DNA of 64,000 nt from assembly GCF_044904665.1 (NCBI RefSeq), contig NZ_JADIKM010000001.1, forward strand, positions 1,240,001-1,304,000, read 5' to 3'. Made by a program: the position numbers and the translations under genes. Positions 9,355-17,968 of this stretch are shown piece by piece; position 1 is the first letter of the stretch, and every line of letters starts with the position of its first letter. The DNA comes from Dyella_A ginsengisoli. Lineage in GTDB: Bacteria; Pseudomonadota; Gammaproteobacteria; Xanthomonadales; Rhodanobacteraceae. A model generated the notes under the pieces. It searched no databases. It worked only from the letters and a program-made list of their open reading frames with translations, and had not been told where the DNA came from.

Positions 9355-10836
9355 ATGAGCGCCCAAGAGATCCACGCCGAAGCGACCGACATCACCGGCA
9401 ACGCCAAGAAGCGCTACAGCGCCGGTGTCCTCAAGTACCGCCAGATGGGCTACTGGCAGCCCGACTACGTGCCCAGCGAGACCGACACCATCTGCCTGTT
9501 CCGGATCACCCCGCAGGACGGCGTGGATCCGGTCGAGGCGGCGGCCGCTGTCGCCGGCGAATCCTCCACCGCCACCTGGACGGTGGTCTGGACCGACCGG
9601 CTGACCGCCTGCGACAGCTACCGCGCCAAAGCCTTCCGGGTGGATCCGGTGCCGGGCACGCCGGGGCAGTACTTCTGCTGGGTCGCCTACGACATCATCC
9701 TGTTCGAGGAAGGCTCGATCGCCAACATCACGGCGAGCCTGATCGGCAACGTGTTCTCGTTCAAGCCGCTCAAGGCGGCGCGCCTCGAGGACATCCGCAT
9801 GCCCAACGCGCTGATCAAGACCTTCAAGGGCCCCCCCTGCGGCCTGATCGTCGAGCGCGAGCGGCTGGACAAGTTCGGCCGTCCGCTGCTGGGCGCCACC
9901 ACCAAGCCCAAGCTCGGCCTGTCCGGCCGCAACTACGGCCGGGTGATCTACGAGGGCCTCAAGGGCGGCCTCGATTTCATGAAGGACGACGAGAACATCA
10001 ACTCGCAGCCATTCATGCACTGGCGTGACCGCTTCCTCTACGTGATGGAAGGCGTCAACAAGGCCTCCGCCGCGACCGGCGAGGTGAAGGGTTCCTACCT
10101 CAACGTCACCGGCGCCACGATGGAAGACATCTACGAGCGCGCCGAATTCGCCAAGGAGCTGGGCTCGGTGGTGATCATGGTCGACCTGATCATCGGCTGG
10201 AGCGCGATCCAGAGCATCGGCAACTGGGCGCGCAAGAACGACATGATCGTGCACATGCATCGTGCCGGCCACGGCACCTACACGCGCCAGAAGAACCACG
10301 GCGTGAGCTTCCGCGTGATGGCTAAGTGGCTGCGCCTGGCCGGCGTCGACCATCTGCACACCGGTACCGCGGTGGGCAAGCTGGAAGGCGACCCGATGAC
10401 CGTGCAGGGCTACTACAACGTCTGCCGCGACAGCTACACGAAGCAGGACCTGCCGCGCGGCTTGTTCTTCGACCAGGACTGGTGCGACACCAAGAAGGTG
10501 ATGCCGGTGGCGTCGGGCGGCATCCACGCCGGCCAGATGCACCAGCTGATCGACCTGTTCGGCGACGACGTGATCCTGCAGTTCGGCGGCGGCACGATCG
10601 GCCATCCGGCCGGTATCCAGGCCGGTGCGGTGGCCAACCGGGTGGCGCTGGAGTGCATGGTCAAGGCGCGCAACGAGGGCAAGGACATCAAGAACGAAGG
10701 TCCGGAAATCCTCAAGAAGGCCGCGCAGACCTGCACGCCGCTGAAGCAGGCGCTCGATACCTGGGGCGACATCACCTTCAACTACACCTCGACCGACACC
10801 AGCGATTTCGCGGTGACCCCCGGCGTGTCCGCCTGA
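9355..10836 (+). CDS. cbbL: RuBisCO large subunit, form I red-type (IC-like)
   Basis: Catalyses carboxylation and oxygenation of ribulose 1,5-bisphosphate. The 493-residue protein has all catalytic landmarks: TTKPKLG with K184, the carbamylation motif GGLDFMKDDEN with K210, D212 and E213, and HMHRAGHGT. Loop 6 reads GTAVGKLEGD and the phosphate site reads GGGTIGHP. The N-terminal KRYSAGVLKYRQMGYW, the GNVFSFKPLKAARLED segment and the length place it in the red-type lineage (form IC of proteobacteria), not the green cyanobacterial type. That agrees with the neighbouring cbbX. An AGGAG lies eight bases before the ATG. This is a functional-looking enzyme, not a form IV RuBisCO-like protein. Confidence 0.98.
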   Translation: MSAQEIHAEATDITGNAKKRYSAGVLKYRQMGYWQPDYVPSETDTICLFRITPQDGVDPVEAAAAVAGESSTATWTVVWTDRLTACDSYRAKAFRVDPVPGTPGQYFCWVAYDIILFEEGSIANITASLIGNVFSFKPLKAARLEDIRMPNALIKTFKGPPCGLIVERERLDKFGRPLLGATTKPKLGLSGRNYGRVIYEGLKGGLDFMKDDENINSQPFMHWRDRFLYVMEGVNKASAATGEVKGSYLNVTGATMEDIYERAEFAKELGSVVIMVDLIIGWSAIQSIGNWARKNDMIVHMHRAGHGTYTRQKNHGVSFRVMAKWLRLAGVDHLHTGTAVGKLEGDPMTVQGYYNVCRDSYTKQDLPRGLFFDQDWCDTKKVMPVASGGIHAGQMHQLIDLFGDDVILQFGGGTIGHPAGIQAGAVANRVALECMVKARNEGKDIKNEGPEILKKAAQTCTPLKQALDTWGDITFNYTSTDTSDFAVTPGVSA

Positions 10837-10862
10837 CCCCTTGCCGCGAAGGAGATCCGACC

Positions 10863-11297
10863 ATGATGACCAATCCGACCGGCCGCATTACCCAGGGCCA
10901 GTTCAGCTTCCTGCCCGACCTCACCGACGCCGAGATCACCCTGCAGATCGAATACGGGCTGCGCAAGGGATACGCATGGAGCGTCGAGTACACCGACGAT
11001 CCGCACCCGCGCAACACCTACTGGGAAATGTTCGGCATGCCGATGTTCGACCTGGCCGACGCCGCCGGCGTGCTGCTGGAGGTCAACAACTGCCGCAAGA
11101 CGTTCCCGCGGCACTACATCCGCCTGATGGCTTTCGACTCCACCCGCAACATCGAGAGCATCGTGATGAGCTTCATCGTCAATCGGCCGGAGAACGAGCC
11201 GGGCTTCAGCCTGCAGCGGCAGGAGGTGAACGGGCGCAGCCAGCGCTACACCATCCAGGGCTATGCCGCCGACAAGCCGGAGGGCGAGCGCTACTGA
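10863..11297 (+). CDS. cbbS: RuBisCO small subunit, red-type
   Basis: The small subunit caps the L8 core to form the L8S8 holoenzyme. The 144-residue protein begins MMTNPTGRITQGQFSFLPDLTD and contains RNTYWEMFGMPMFD. It has the red-type C-terminal extension (roughly the last 35 residues, from EPGFSLQRQE to EGERY) that forms the beta-hairpin lining the central channel. Two adjacent ATGs (10863 and 10866) are possible; the AAGGAG at 10850-10855 suits the first. It is 26 bp after cbbL, as expected for co-translation with the large subunit. Confidence 0.97.
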   Translation: MMTNPTGRITQGQFSFLPDLTDAEITLQIEYGLRKGYAWSVEYTDDPHPRNTYWEMFGMPMFDLADAAGVLLEVNNCRKTFPRHYIRLMAFDSTRNIESIVMSFIVNRPENEPGFSLQRQEVNGRSQRYTIQGYAADKPEGERY

Positions 11298-11312
11298 GTG
11301 ATGCACCGCCGT

Positions 11313-11343
11313 CTCCCGGACGACACGCGCTGTCGGCCGGGAG
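11313..11343 (+). other. Strong hairpin between cbbS and rpe
   Basis: A seven-bp outer stem (CTCCCGG/CCGGGAG) encloses an inner five-bp stem (CGACA/TGTCG) around a CGCGC loop. There is no downstream T run, so it is not a clear rho-independent terminator. Its place right after cbbLS suggests an mRNA-stabilising or attenuating element that raises cbbLS over the distal genes. The function is inferred. Confidence 0.55.
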
Positions 11344-11388
11344 CGTGATCACCGATCCGCTCCGTTTCATCCGCCACGAGGTCGCGCC

Positions 11389-12069
11389 ATGTACCGCATC
11401 GCTCCGTCGATCCTTTCCGCCGACTTCGCCCGCCTGGGCGAGGAGGTGCGCGACGTCATCGCCGCCGGCGCCGACTGGATCCACTTCGACGTGATGGACA
11501 ACCACTACGTGCCCAACCTCACGATCGGGCCGATGGTGGCGCAGGCGATCAAGCCGCATTGCGTGCGCGCGGACGGCGGCAAGGTGCCGCTGGATGTGCA
11601 CCTGATGGTGCAGCCGGTGGATGCGCTGGCGCTGGCCTTCGCCAAGGCCGGCGCCGACACCGTGAGCTTCCATCCCGAAGCCTCGGCCCACGTCGATCGC
11701 ACCGTGCAGCTGATCCGCGGCGAGGGCTGTCAGGCCGGCCTGGTGTTCAACCCGGCCACGCCGCTGGACGTGCTCGAGTGGGAGATCGACCACATCGACC
11801 TGGTGCTGATCATGAGCGTCAATCCCGGGTTCGGCGGGCAGGGCTTCATCGACAGTGCGCTGCGCAAGATCGAGCAGGCGCGAAGGCTCATCGAGGCGAG
11901 CGGCCGCGACATCCGGCTGGAGGTCGATGGCGGCATCAAGGTCGACAACATCCGCAGCGTCGCCTCCGCCGGGGCCGACTGCTTCGTCGCCGGCTCGGCG
12001 ATCTTCGGCCAGCCCGACTATCGCCGGGTGATCGACGCGATGCGCGCCGAACTGGCGCAGGTGCACTGA
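11389..12069 (+). CDS. rpe: Ribulose-phosphate 3-epimerase
   Basis: Interconverts ribulose 5-phosphate and xylulose 5-phosphate; in the Calvin cycle it feeds pentose phosphate to phosphoribulokinase. The 226-residue TIM-barrel protein starts MYRIAPSILSADFARLGEE. It contains the metal-site region HFDVMDNHYVPNLTIGP, the VNPGFGGQ loop and the phosphate-binding end VDGGIKVDNI/AGSAIF. Size is typical. In a cbb cluster it is called cbbE. It sits between cbbS and cbbX, where many red-type clusters have cbbX directly after cbbS. Confidence 0.95.
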   Translation: MYRIAPSILSADFARLGEEVRDVIAAGADWIHFDVMDNHYVPNLTIGPMVAQAIKPHCVRADGGKVPLDVHLMVQPVDALALAFAKAGADTVSFHPEASAHVDRTVQLIRGEGCQAGLVFNPATPLDVLEWEIDHIDLVLIMSVNPGFGGQGFIDSALRKIEQARRLIEASGRDIRLEVDGGIKVDNIRSVASAGADCFVAGSAIFGQPDYRRVIDAMRAELAQVH

Positions 12070-12070
12070 G

Positions 12071-13048
12071 ATGGGCGCGCCGAACTACAACATTCCCGGC
12101 AGCAGCGCGCCCGCCGTCGCCGTGCCGGCGACGGTGCCAGTGCCAGTAGAGCAAGGCGAGGCGACCGCCATGGCCGCCGCCCGCACCGTCAACGAAGTGC
12201 TGGCGCTGAGCCACGTCGAGGACGTGCTGGACGAGCTCGACCGTGACCTGGTCGGCCTGCGGCCGGTCAAGCAGCGGATACGCGACATCGCCGCGCTGCT
12301 GGTGATCGACAAGCTGCGCATCAACCTGGGCCTGCAGGCGGAAAACCCCAGCCTGCACATGTGCTTCACCGGCAACCCGGGCACCGGCAAGACCACGGTG
12401 GCCATGCGCATGGCCGAGATCCTTCACCGCCTCGGCTACGTACGCAAGGGACACCTGGTGGCGGTGACGCGCGACGACCTGGTGGGCCAGTACATCGGGC
12501 ACACCGCGCCCAAGACCAAGGAAGTGCTGAAGAAGGCGATGGGCGGCGTGCTGTTCATCGACGAGGCGTACTACCTCTACAAGCCGGAGAACGAGCGCGA
12601 CTACGGCGCCGAGGCGATCGAGATCCTGCTGCAGGTGATGGAGAACCAGCGCGACGACCTGGTGGTGATCCTGGCCGGCTACAAGGACCGCATGGACACC
12701 TTCTTCCAGTCCAACCCGGGCATGAGCTCGCGCATCGCGCACCACCTGGATTTTCCCGACTACTCGGTGGACGAGCTCGCGCAGATTGCCGAACGCATGC
12801 TCACGCAGCAGCACTACCGCTTCGGCGAGGGCGCCGCCGAGGTGTTCCACGACTACCTCGAGCGGCGCACTGCGCAGCCGCATTTCGCCAATGCCCGCAG
12901 CGTGCGCAACGCGCTCGATCGTGCCCGCCTGCGCCAGGCCAGCCGGCTGTTCGTCGATCGCGACCGGGTGCTCGACGAAGCGGCCCTCACCACCCTCGTT
13001 CCAGCCGACCTGCTGGCCAGTCGTGTGTTCCAGAACCCGAGTTCCTGA
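12071..13048 (+). CDS. cbbX: CbbX, red-type RuBisCO activase (AAA+)
   Basis: Hexameric AAA+ motor that pulls on the C-terminus of red-type CbbL to release inhibitory sugar phosphates. The 325-residue product has Walker A GNPGTGKT at residues 101-108, a pore loop around GQYIGHTAPKT, Walker B LFIDEAYYL at 161-169 and an arginine-finger region after NPGMSSRIAHH. It starts one base after the rpe stop. The first 40-45 residues are a Pro/Ala/Val-rich extension; a second ATG at codon 34 (MAAARTVNEVL) would give a more typical N-terminus, so the start is uncertain. Its presence supports the red-type assignment of cbbLS. Confidence 0.95.
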   Translation: MGAPNYNIPGSSAPAVAVPATVPVPVEQGEATAMAAARTVNEVLALSHVEDVLDELDRDLVGLRPVKQRIRDIAALLVIDKLRINLGLQAENPSLHMCFTGNPGTGKTTVAMRMAEILHRLGYVRKGHLVAVTRDDLVGQYIGHTAPKTKEVLKKAMGGVLFIDEAYYLYKPENERDYGAEAIEILLQVMENQRDDLVVILAGYKDRMDTFFQSNPGMSSRIAHHLDFPDYSVDELAQIAERMLTQQHYRFGEGAAEVFHDYLERRTAQPHFANARSVRNALDRARLRQASRLFVDRDRVLDEAALTTLVPADLLASRVFQNPSS

Positions 13049-13055
13049 GGTCGCC

Positions 13056-14132
13056 ATGCCCCTGTCCAACCGCATCACCTTGACCCAGTACCTGATCGAG
13101 CAGCGTCGTCGCTTCCCGACCGCCAGCGGCGAATTGAACGCGCTGATCCTCGACGTATCGATCGCCTGCAAGGCGATCGCCCGCACGGTCGCCCTGGGCG
13201 CGCTGGCCGAGACGCCGGCGGGCGGCGCGATCAACGTGCAGGGCGAGGAGCAGAAGCCGCTGGACGTGGCCAGCAACGCGATGCTGATCCGCCAGACCGA
13301 GTGGTCCGGCCACCTGGCCGGCATGGCGTCGGAAGAGATGGATGAGCCCTACCAGATTCCTGCCAGCTACCCGCGCGGGAAGTACCTGCTGGTGTTCGAT
13401 CCGCTGGACGGCTCCAGCAACATCGACGTCAACGTCTCGGTGGGCAGCATCTTCTCGATCCTGCGCGCGCCGCAGGAGGCGATCGACTCGGGTCGCGACG
13501 TGGTCGAGGCCGATTTCCTGCAGCCGGGGGCCACCCAGGTGGCGGCGGGCTACGCTCTGTACGGACCCACCACGATGCTGGTGCTGACCGTGGGCAACGG
13601 CGTGGCCGGTTTCACGCTCGATCTCAACGTGGGGGAGTTCAAGCTCACCCATGCCGACATCCGGATTCCCGAAGACACCCACGAGTTCGCCATCAACAGT
13701 TCCAATAGCCGCTTCTGGGAAGCGCCGGTGAAGCGCTACGTGGACGAATGCCTCGCCGGCAAGACCGGCCCCCGCGGCAAGGATTTCAACATGCGCTGGA
13801 TCGCCAGCATGGTGGCCGAGGCGCACCGGATCCTGATGCGCGGCGGCGTGTTCCTGTATCCGCGCGACAGCAAGGATCCGGCCAAGGCCGGGCGCCTGCG
13901 GCTGCTGTACGAGGCCAACCCGATCGGCATGGTGATGGAGCAGGCCGGCGGCCGCGCCAGCACCGGGCGCCAGCCGGTGCTGGCGCTCACGCCCGAGTCG
14001 CTGCACCAGCGCATCGGCCTGGTGTTCGGTTCGCGCCGCGAGGTGGAGCGCATCGAGCAGTACCACAACGAGCCATCGCGGCGCGAAGCCTCCAATCCGC
14101 TGTTCGCCGAGCGCGGGCTGTTCCGCGACTGA
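13056..14132 (+). CDS. cbbF: Fructose-1,6-bisphosphatase class I
   Basis: Hydrolyses fructose 1,6-bisphosphate (and in many cbb operons sedoheptulose 1,7-bisphosphate) in the regenerative phase of the Calvin cycle. The 358-residue protein has the class I metal-site motif DPLDGSSNIDVNVSVG, the substrate loop around NSSNSRFW, and MRWIASMVAEAHRIL near the C-terminus. The start MPLSNRITLTQYL, 7 bp after cbbX, matches the family; the longer reading frame upstream translates cbbX out of frame. Whether it also acts on sedoheptulose bisphosphate cannot be seen, but no separate SBPase gene is present. Confidence 0.94.
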   Translation: MPLSNRITLTQYLIEQRRRFPTASGELNALILDVSIACKAIARTVALGALAETPAGGAINVQGEEQKPLDVASNAMLIRQTEWSGHLAGMASEEMDEPYQIPASYPRGKYLLVFDPLDGSSNIDVNVSVGSIFSILRAPQEAIDSGRDVVEADFLQPGATQVAAGYALYGPTTMLVLTVGNGVAGFTLDLNVGEFKLTHADIRIPEDTHEFAINSSNSRFWEAPVKRYVDECLAGKTGPRGKDFNMRWIASMVAEAHRILMRGGVFLYPRDSKDPAKAGRLRLLYEANPIGMVMEQAGGRASTGRQPVLALTPESLHQRIGLVFGSRREVERIEQYHNEPSRREASNPLFAERGLFRD

Positions 14133-14216
14133 CGTCCGCCAGTCGCCCGGTTCCATCGTCTTCACTGCCGCGCGCGGCAGGCACCGATCCTTCCTGAGAG
14201 CTGCTGGGGAATCCTC

Positions 14217-15101
14217 ATGTCCGAACGCCATCCGATCATCGCCATCACCGGTTCGTCCGGCGCCGGCACGACCTCGGTCACGCGCACGTTCCAGAACATC
14301 TTCCGGCGCGAGGGGCTCACCGCGGCAATCATCGAGGGCGACAGCTTCCATCGCTTCGATCGCAAGGAGATGCGCCTGCGCCAGGCCGAGGCCGAGCAGA
14401 GCGGCAACATGCACTTCAGCCATTTCGGCGCGGAGAACAACCTGTTCGCCGAGCTCGAGCAGTTGTTCGGCGACTACGCGCGCACCGGCATCGGCAAGAG
14501 CCGCAAGTACCTGCATGACGCCGGCGAGGCGGCACCCTACCGGCAGGAGCCGGGAACCTTCACCACCTGGGAAGACATCGAGCCCGACACCGACCTGCTG
14601 TTCTACGAAGGTCTGCACGGTGCCGTGGTGACACCGGAGGTGGACGTGGCCCAGCATCCGGACCTGCTGATCGGCGTGGTGCCGGTGATCAACCTGGAGT
14701 GGATCCAGAAGCTGTATCGCGACAAGAACGTGCGCGGCTACACCGCCGAGGCGGTCACCGACACCATCCTGCGCCGCATGCCCGACTACGTGAACTACAT
14801 CTGCCCGCAGTTCTCGCGCACCCACGTGAACTTCCAGCGCGTGCCGGTGGTGGATACGTCCAACCCGTTCATCGCGCGCGACATCCCCAATGCCGACGAG
14901 AGCATCTGCGTGATCCGCTTCCGTGATCCCAAGGGCATCGACTTTCCCTACCTGCTCAACATGATCCACAACTCGTGGATGTCGCGCGCCAACACCATCG
15001 TGGTGCCCGGCGGCAAGATGGAGCTGGCCATGCAGATGATCTTCACGCCGTTCATCTGGCGCATGATGGAGCGGCGCAAGCGCGCGCTGGGGGCGCTGTG
15101 A
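14217..15101 (+). CDS. cbbP: Phosphoribulokinase
   Basis: Phosphorylates ribulose 5-phosphate to ribulose 1,5-bisphosphate, the second enzyme unique to the Calvin cycle. The 294-residue protein is the proteobacterial class I type. It has a P-loop variant GSSGAGTTS at residues 12-20, the EGDSFHRFDR segment, the FYEGLHG motif and the conserved RDKNVRGYTAEAV region. The 84-bp gap before it holds a perfect 16-bp palindrome (14165-14180) and a modest AGCTGCTGGGG upstream of the ATG. Its stop codon shares one base with the transketolase start. Confidence 0.97.
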   Translation: MSERHPIIAITGSSGAGTTSVTRTFQNIFRREGLTAAIIEGDSFHRFDRKEMRLRQAEAEQSGNMHFSHFGAENNLFAELEQLFGDYARTGIGKSRKYLHDAGEAAPYRQEPGTFTTWEDIEPDTDLLFYEGLHGAVVTPEVDVAQHPDLLIGVVPVINLEWIQKLYRDKNVRGYTAEAVTDTILRRMPDYVNYICPQFSRTHVNFQRVPVVDTSNPFIARDIPNADESICVIRFRDPKGIDFPYLLNMIHNSWMSRANTIVVPGGKMELAMQMIFTPFIWRMMERRKRALGAL

Positions 15102-17098
15102 TGGCCAGCCTGTCGAGCATCCGCATCGAACACGGCGAGGCCTCACGCGATCCGCGCGCCAGCGCCCTGCGCGCACTGGCGATGGATGCCGTGCAGCAGG
15201 CGAACTCCGGCCATCCGGGCGCGCCGATGGGCATGGCCGAGATGGCCGTGGCGCTGTGGGGATCGCACCTGAAGCACAATCCGGCCAACCCGGGCTGGAT
15301 CGACCGCGACCGTTTCGTGCTCAGCAACGGCCACGCCTCGATGCTGCTGTACGCGCTGCTGCACCTGACCGGCTACGACTTGCCCGTCGAGGAGCTGAAG
15401 CGTTTTCGCCAGCTGCACAGCCGCACCCCGGGGCATCCCGAACGCGGCATCACGCCAGGCGTGGAAACCACTACCGGGCCATTGGGGCAGGGCATCACCA
15501 ATGCGGTCGGCATGGCGCTGGCGGAAAAGCGCCTGGCGGTGGAGTTCAACCGTCCCGGGCACACGGTGATCGATCACCACACCTACGTGTTCCTCGGCGA
15601 CGGCTGCCTGATGGAAGGCATCAGCCAGGAGGCGATCTCGCTGGCCGGCGTGTGGCAGCTCGACAAGCTGGTGGCGCTGTACGACGACAACGGCATCAGC
15701 ATCGACGGCCCGGTGCAGGGCTGGTTCCGCGACGACACCCCGGCGCGCTTTCGTGCCTGCGGCTGGGACGTGATCGGGCCGCTGGACGGCCATGACATCG
15801 GTGCCGTCGAAGCGGCGATTGCCCAGGCCAGGCGTGGCCGCGGCAAGCCCACCCTGATCGTCTGCCGCACCACCATCGGTGCCGGCTCGCCCGGTCGCGC
15901 CGGCACCGCGCGTGCACACGGTGAGCCGCTGGGCGCGGACGAGATCGCCGCCACCCGCGAGGCGCTGGGCTGGTTCCATCCGCCGTTCGAACTGCCCGAT
16001 GACGCGCGTGCCGCGTGGGACGCGCGCCAGCCCGGCGAGCAGGCCGAGGCCCGGTGGCAGGCCCGCTTCGACGCCTATCGCGCGGCGCATCCGGAACTGG
16101 CGGCCGAACTGCAGCGGCGCATGGCCGGCACGTTGCCCACCGACTGGGACGCGCTGCGCGCGGCAGTGGTGGACCACGAGGCGGCGCGTGCCGACGACGT
16201 CGCCACGCGCAAGGCCTCGCAGCAGGTGCTGGCGCAACTGGCGCCGGAGCTGCCGGAAATGTTCGGCGGCAGCGCCGACCTCACCGGCTCCAACCTCACC
16301 GATTTTCCGGACGCGGGCGCGCGCCACCTGTCCTATGGCGTGCGCGAGTTCGGCATGGCGGCGGTGATGAACGGCATGGCCCTGCACGGCGGCTTCATTC
16401 CCTACGGCGGCACCTTTCTCACCTTCAGCGACTACAGCCGCAATGCGATCCGCATGGCGGCGCTGATGAAGCTGCGGGTCATCCACGTGTTCACCCACGA
16501 CTCGATCGGCCTGGGCGAGGACGGCCCCACCCATCAGTCGGTGGAACATGCGGCCAGCCTGCGGCTGATTCCCAATCTGGCGGTGTGGCGCCCGTGCGAC
16601 CCGGCCGAAACCGCGGTGGCCTGGACCGAGGCCCTGGCCGCGGCCACCCAGCCAAGCGCGCTGCTGTTGTCGCGCCAGGCGCTGCCCACGCAGGCGCGCA
16701 GCGCGGAGCAGGTCGCGGCGATCGCCCGCGGCGGCTACGTCTTGGTGGAAGATGACGCGGCGCAGGCCACCGTGCTGGCGACCGGATCGGAGGTGGGGCT
16801 GGCGATGCGCGCGCGCCAGCTGCTGGCGGAACGGGGCGTGCCGGTGCGGGTGGTGTCGATCCCCGGTTCGACCCGCTTCGATCGGCAGGATCGCGCCTAC
16901 CGCGAGCAGGTGCTCGGCGCGCTGCCACGCTTCGGCGTGGAGGCGGGCGTCACCGCGTGGTGGGGACAATATGGCTGCGTCGCCGCACTGGGGGTGGACA
17001 GCTTCGGCGAGTCCGCACCCGCCGCCGACGTGTTCGCGCATTTCGGCTTGACGCCGCAGGCGCTCGCCGACCGCATCCAGGAGACGCTTGGCGCATGA
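15101..17098 (+). CDS. cbbT: Transketolase
   Basis: Thiamine-diphosphate enzyme that moves two-carbon units in the regenerative Calvin cycle. The 665-residue protein has the N-terminal substrate-binding NSGHPGAPMG, the ThDP/Mg motif beginning GDGCLMEG, GLGEDGPTHQSVEH in the middle domain, and a C-terminal domain around LATGSEVGLA. The start MASLSSIR is set by a TGATG overlap with prk. The length is normal. Because it belongs to the cbb operon it is probably distinct from a housekeeping tkt elsewhere in the genome, which cannot be checked here. Confidence 0.96.
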   Translation: MASLSSIRIEHGEASRDPRASALRALAMDAVQQANSGHPGAPMGMAEMAVALWGSHLKHNPANPGWIDRDRFVLSNGHASMLLYALLHLTGYDLPVEELKRFRQLHSRTPGHPERGITPGVETTTGPLGQGITNAVGMALAEKRLAVEFNRPGHTVIDHHTYVFLGDGCLMEGISQEAISLAGVWQLDKLVALYDDNGISIDGPVQGWFRDDTPARFRACGWDVIGPLDGHDIGAVEAAIAQARRGRGKPTLIVCRTTIGAGSPGRAGTARAHGEPLGADEIAATREALGWFHPPFELPDDARAAWDARQPGEQAEARWQARFDAYRAAHPELAAELQRRMAGTLPTDWDALRAAVVDHEAARADDVATRKASQQVLAQLAPELPEMFGGSADLTGSNLTDFPDAGARHLSYGVREFGMAAVMNGMALHGGFIPYGGTFLTFSDYSRNAIRMAALMKLRVIHVFTHDSIGLGEDGPTHQSVEHAASLRLIPNLAVWRPCDPAETAVAWTEALAAATQPSALLLSRQALPTQARSAEQVAAIARGGYVLVEDDAAQATVLATGSEVGLAMRARQLLAERGVPVRVVSIPGSTRFDRQDRAYREQVLGALPRFGVEAGVTAWWGQYGCVAALGVDSFGESAPAADVFAHFGLTPQALADRIQETLGA

Positions 17099-17856
17099 CC
17101 GTCCAGTCCCACCGCGCCGCGCGTGCCGACACCGCCGGGCGGATCGACCTGCTCACCTTCGATCTCGACGGCACCCTGGTCGATACCGCCGCCGAGATCG
17201 CCGAGGCGGTCAATCGCGCGCTGGCCGATGTCGACGTGGCGCCTTGCCCGCAGCCGCAGATCGAGTCGCTGATCGGCGCCGGAGCGCACGAGCTGATGCG
17301 GCGGCTGCTGGCGCAGATCGACCCGGCGCAGCGGCTGGACCGCGAGCTTGTGCTGGCCCGGCTCGACCATCACTACGCGCAGACCGCGGGCACGCATGGC
17401 GTCACCTATCCCGGCGCACACGCCTGCCTGCAGGCGCTGCGCAAGGGCGGCGTGCGGCTGGGGCTGGTCACCAACAAGGAGCTGCGCCATGCCCGGCGCG
17501 TGCTCGATGCCAACGACCTCACCGGCTATTTCGAGCAGGTCATCGGCGGCGACTCGCTGGCCTGGAAGAAGCCCGACGCGCGGGTGCTGCAGCACGTAAT
17601 GGCGATGCTGCGCTCCGAGCCGGCGCGCACCGCGCACCTGGGCGATTCGGCGACCGATCTGCATGCGGCGCGCAATGCCGGCGTGGCCGACTGGGCGGTG
17701 CCCTGGGGCTACAACGCGGGCCAGCCGGTGGAACACGACCGGCCGAGCCGGATGTTCCAGAGCCTGTCGCAGGTGGCCGAGCACGTGCTCTCGCTGCGCC
17801 AGGGCCCGAATGCTTCCGAGATTTCCGCGGTACGCGCGACCGGCCTGTCCGGCTGA
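17095..17856 (+). CDS. cbbZ: Phosphoglycolate phosphatase
   Basis: HAD-superfamily phosphatase that removes 2-phosphoglycolate made by the RuBisCO oxygenase reaction. The 253-residue protein has motif I FDLDGTLVD with nucleophile D23 and acid D25, a cap domain, motif II VTNKE, the motif III lysine in AWKKPDA, and motif IV GDSATDLHAARNAG. The start overlaps the transketolase stop in an ATGA arrangement, so translation is likely coupled. Specificity for phosphoglycolate is inferred from context, since gph-type HAD enzymes look alike. Confidence 0.9.
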   Translation: MTVQSHRAARADTAGRIDLLTFDLDGTLVDTAAEIAEAVNRALADVDVAPCPQPQIESLIGAGAHELMRRLLAQIDPAQRLDRELVLARLDHHYAQTAGTHGVTYPGAHACLQALRKGGVRLGLVTNKELRHARRVLDANDLTGYFEQVIGGDSLAWKKPDARVLQHVMAMLRSEPARTAHLGDSATDLHAARNAGVADWAVPWGYNAGQPVEHDRPSRMFQSLSQVAEHVLSLRQGPNASEISAVRATGLSG

Positions 17857-17883
17857 GTTCGGCGCGGATCGCGAGTGCATGGG

Positions 17884-17908
17884 CCCCGATCCGGTCGACG
17901 GATCGGGG
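17884..17908 (+). other. Perfect hairpin between cbbZ and fba
   Basis: A 10-bp perfect stem (CCCCGATCCG/CGGATCGGGG) with a GTCGA loop sits midway in the 112-bp gap. No T tract follows. It may protect or terminate part of the message, so that fba and cbbY are expressed at a different level. Confidence 0.5.
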
Positions 17909-17968
17909 CGGCACTACCCCCGTCCGGGTGCCGCTGCACCCCTGGTTACCCGCCTTACGGAGATGACG

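Noticed and set aside
12987..15176. A 729-codon minus-strand frame opposite cbbF and cbbP
   Set aside because: Composition is that of a shadow frame (His/Ala/Arg/Gly-rich) and the plus strand is fully occupied by recognised enzymes.
15143..17041. A 632-codon minus-strand frame opposite transketolase
   Set aside because: Antisense to a full-length, conserved gene, with no recognisable domain.
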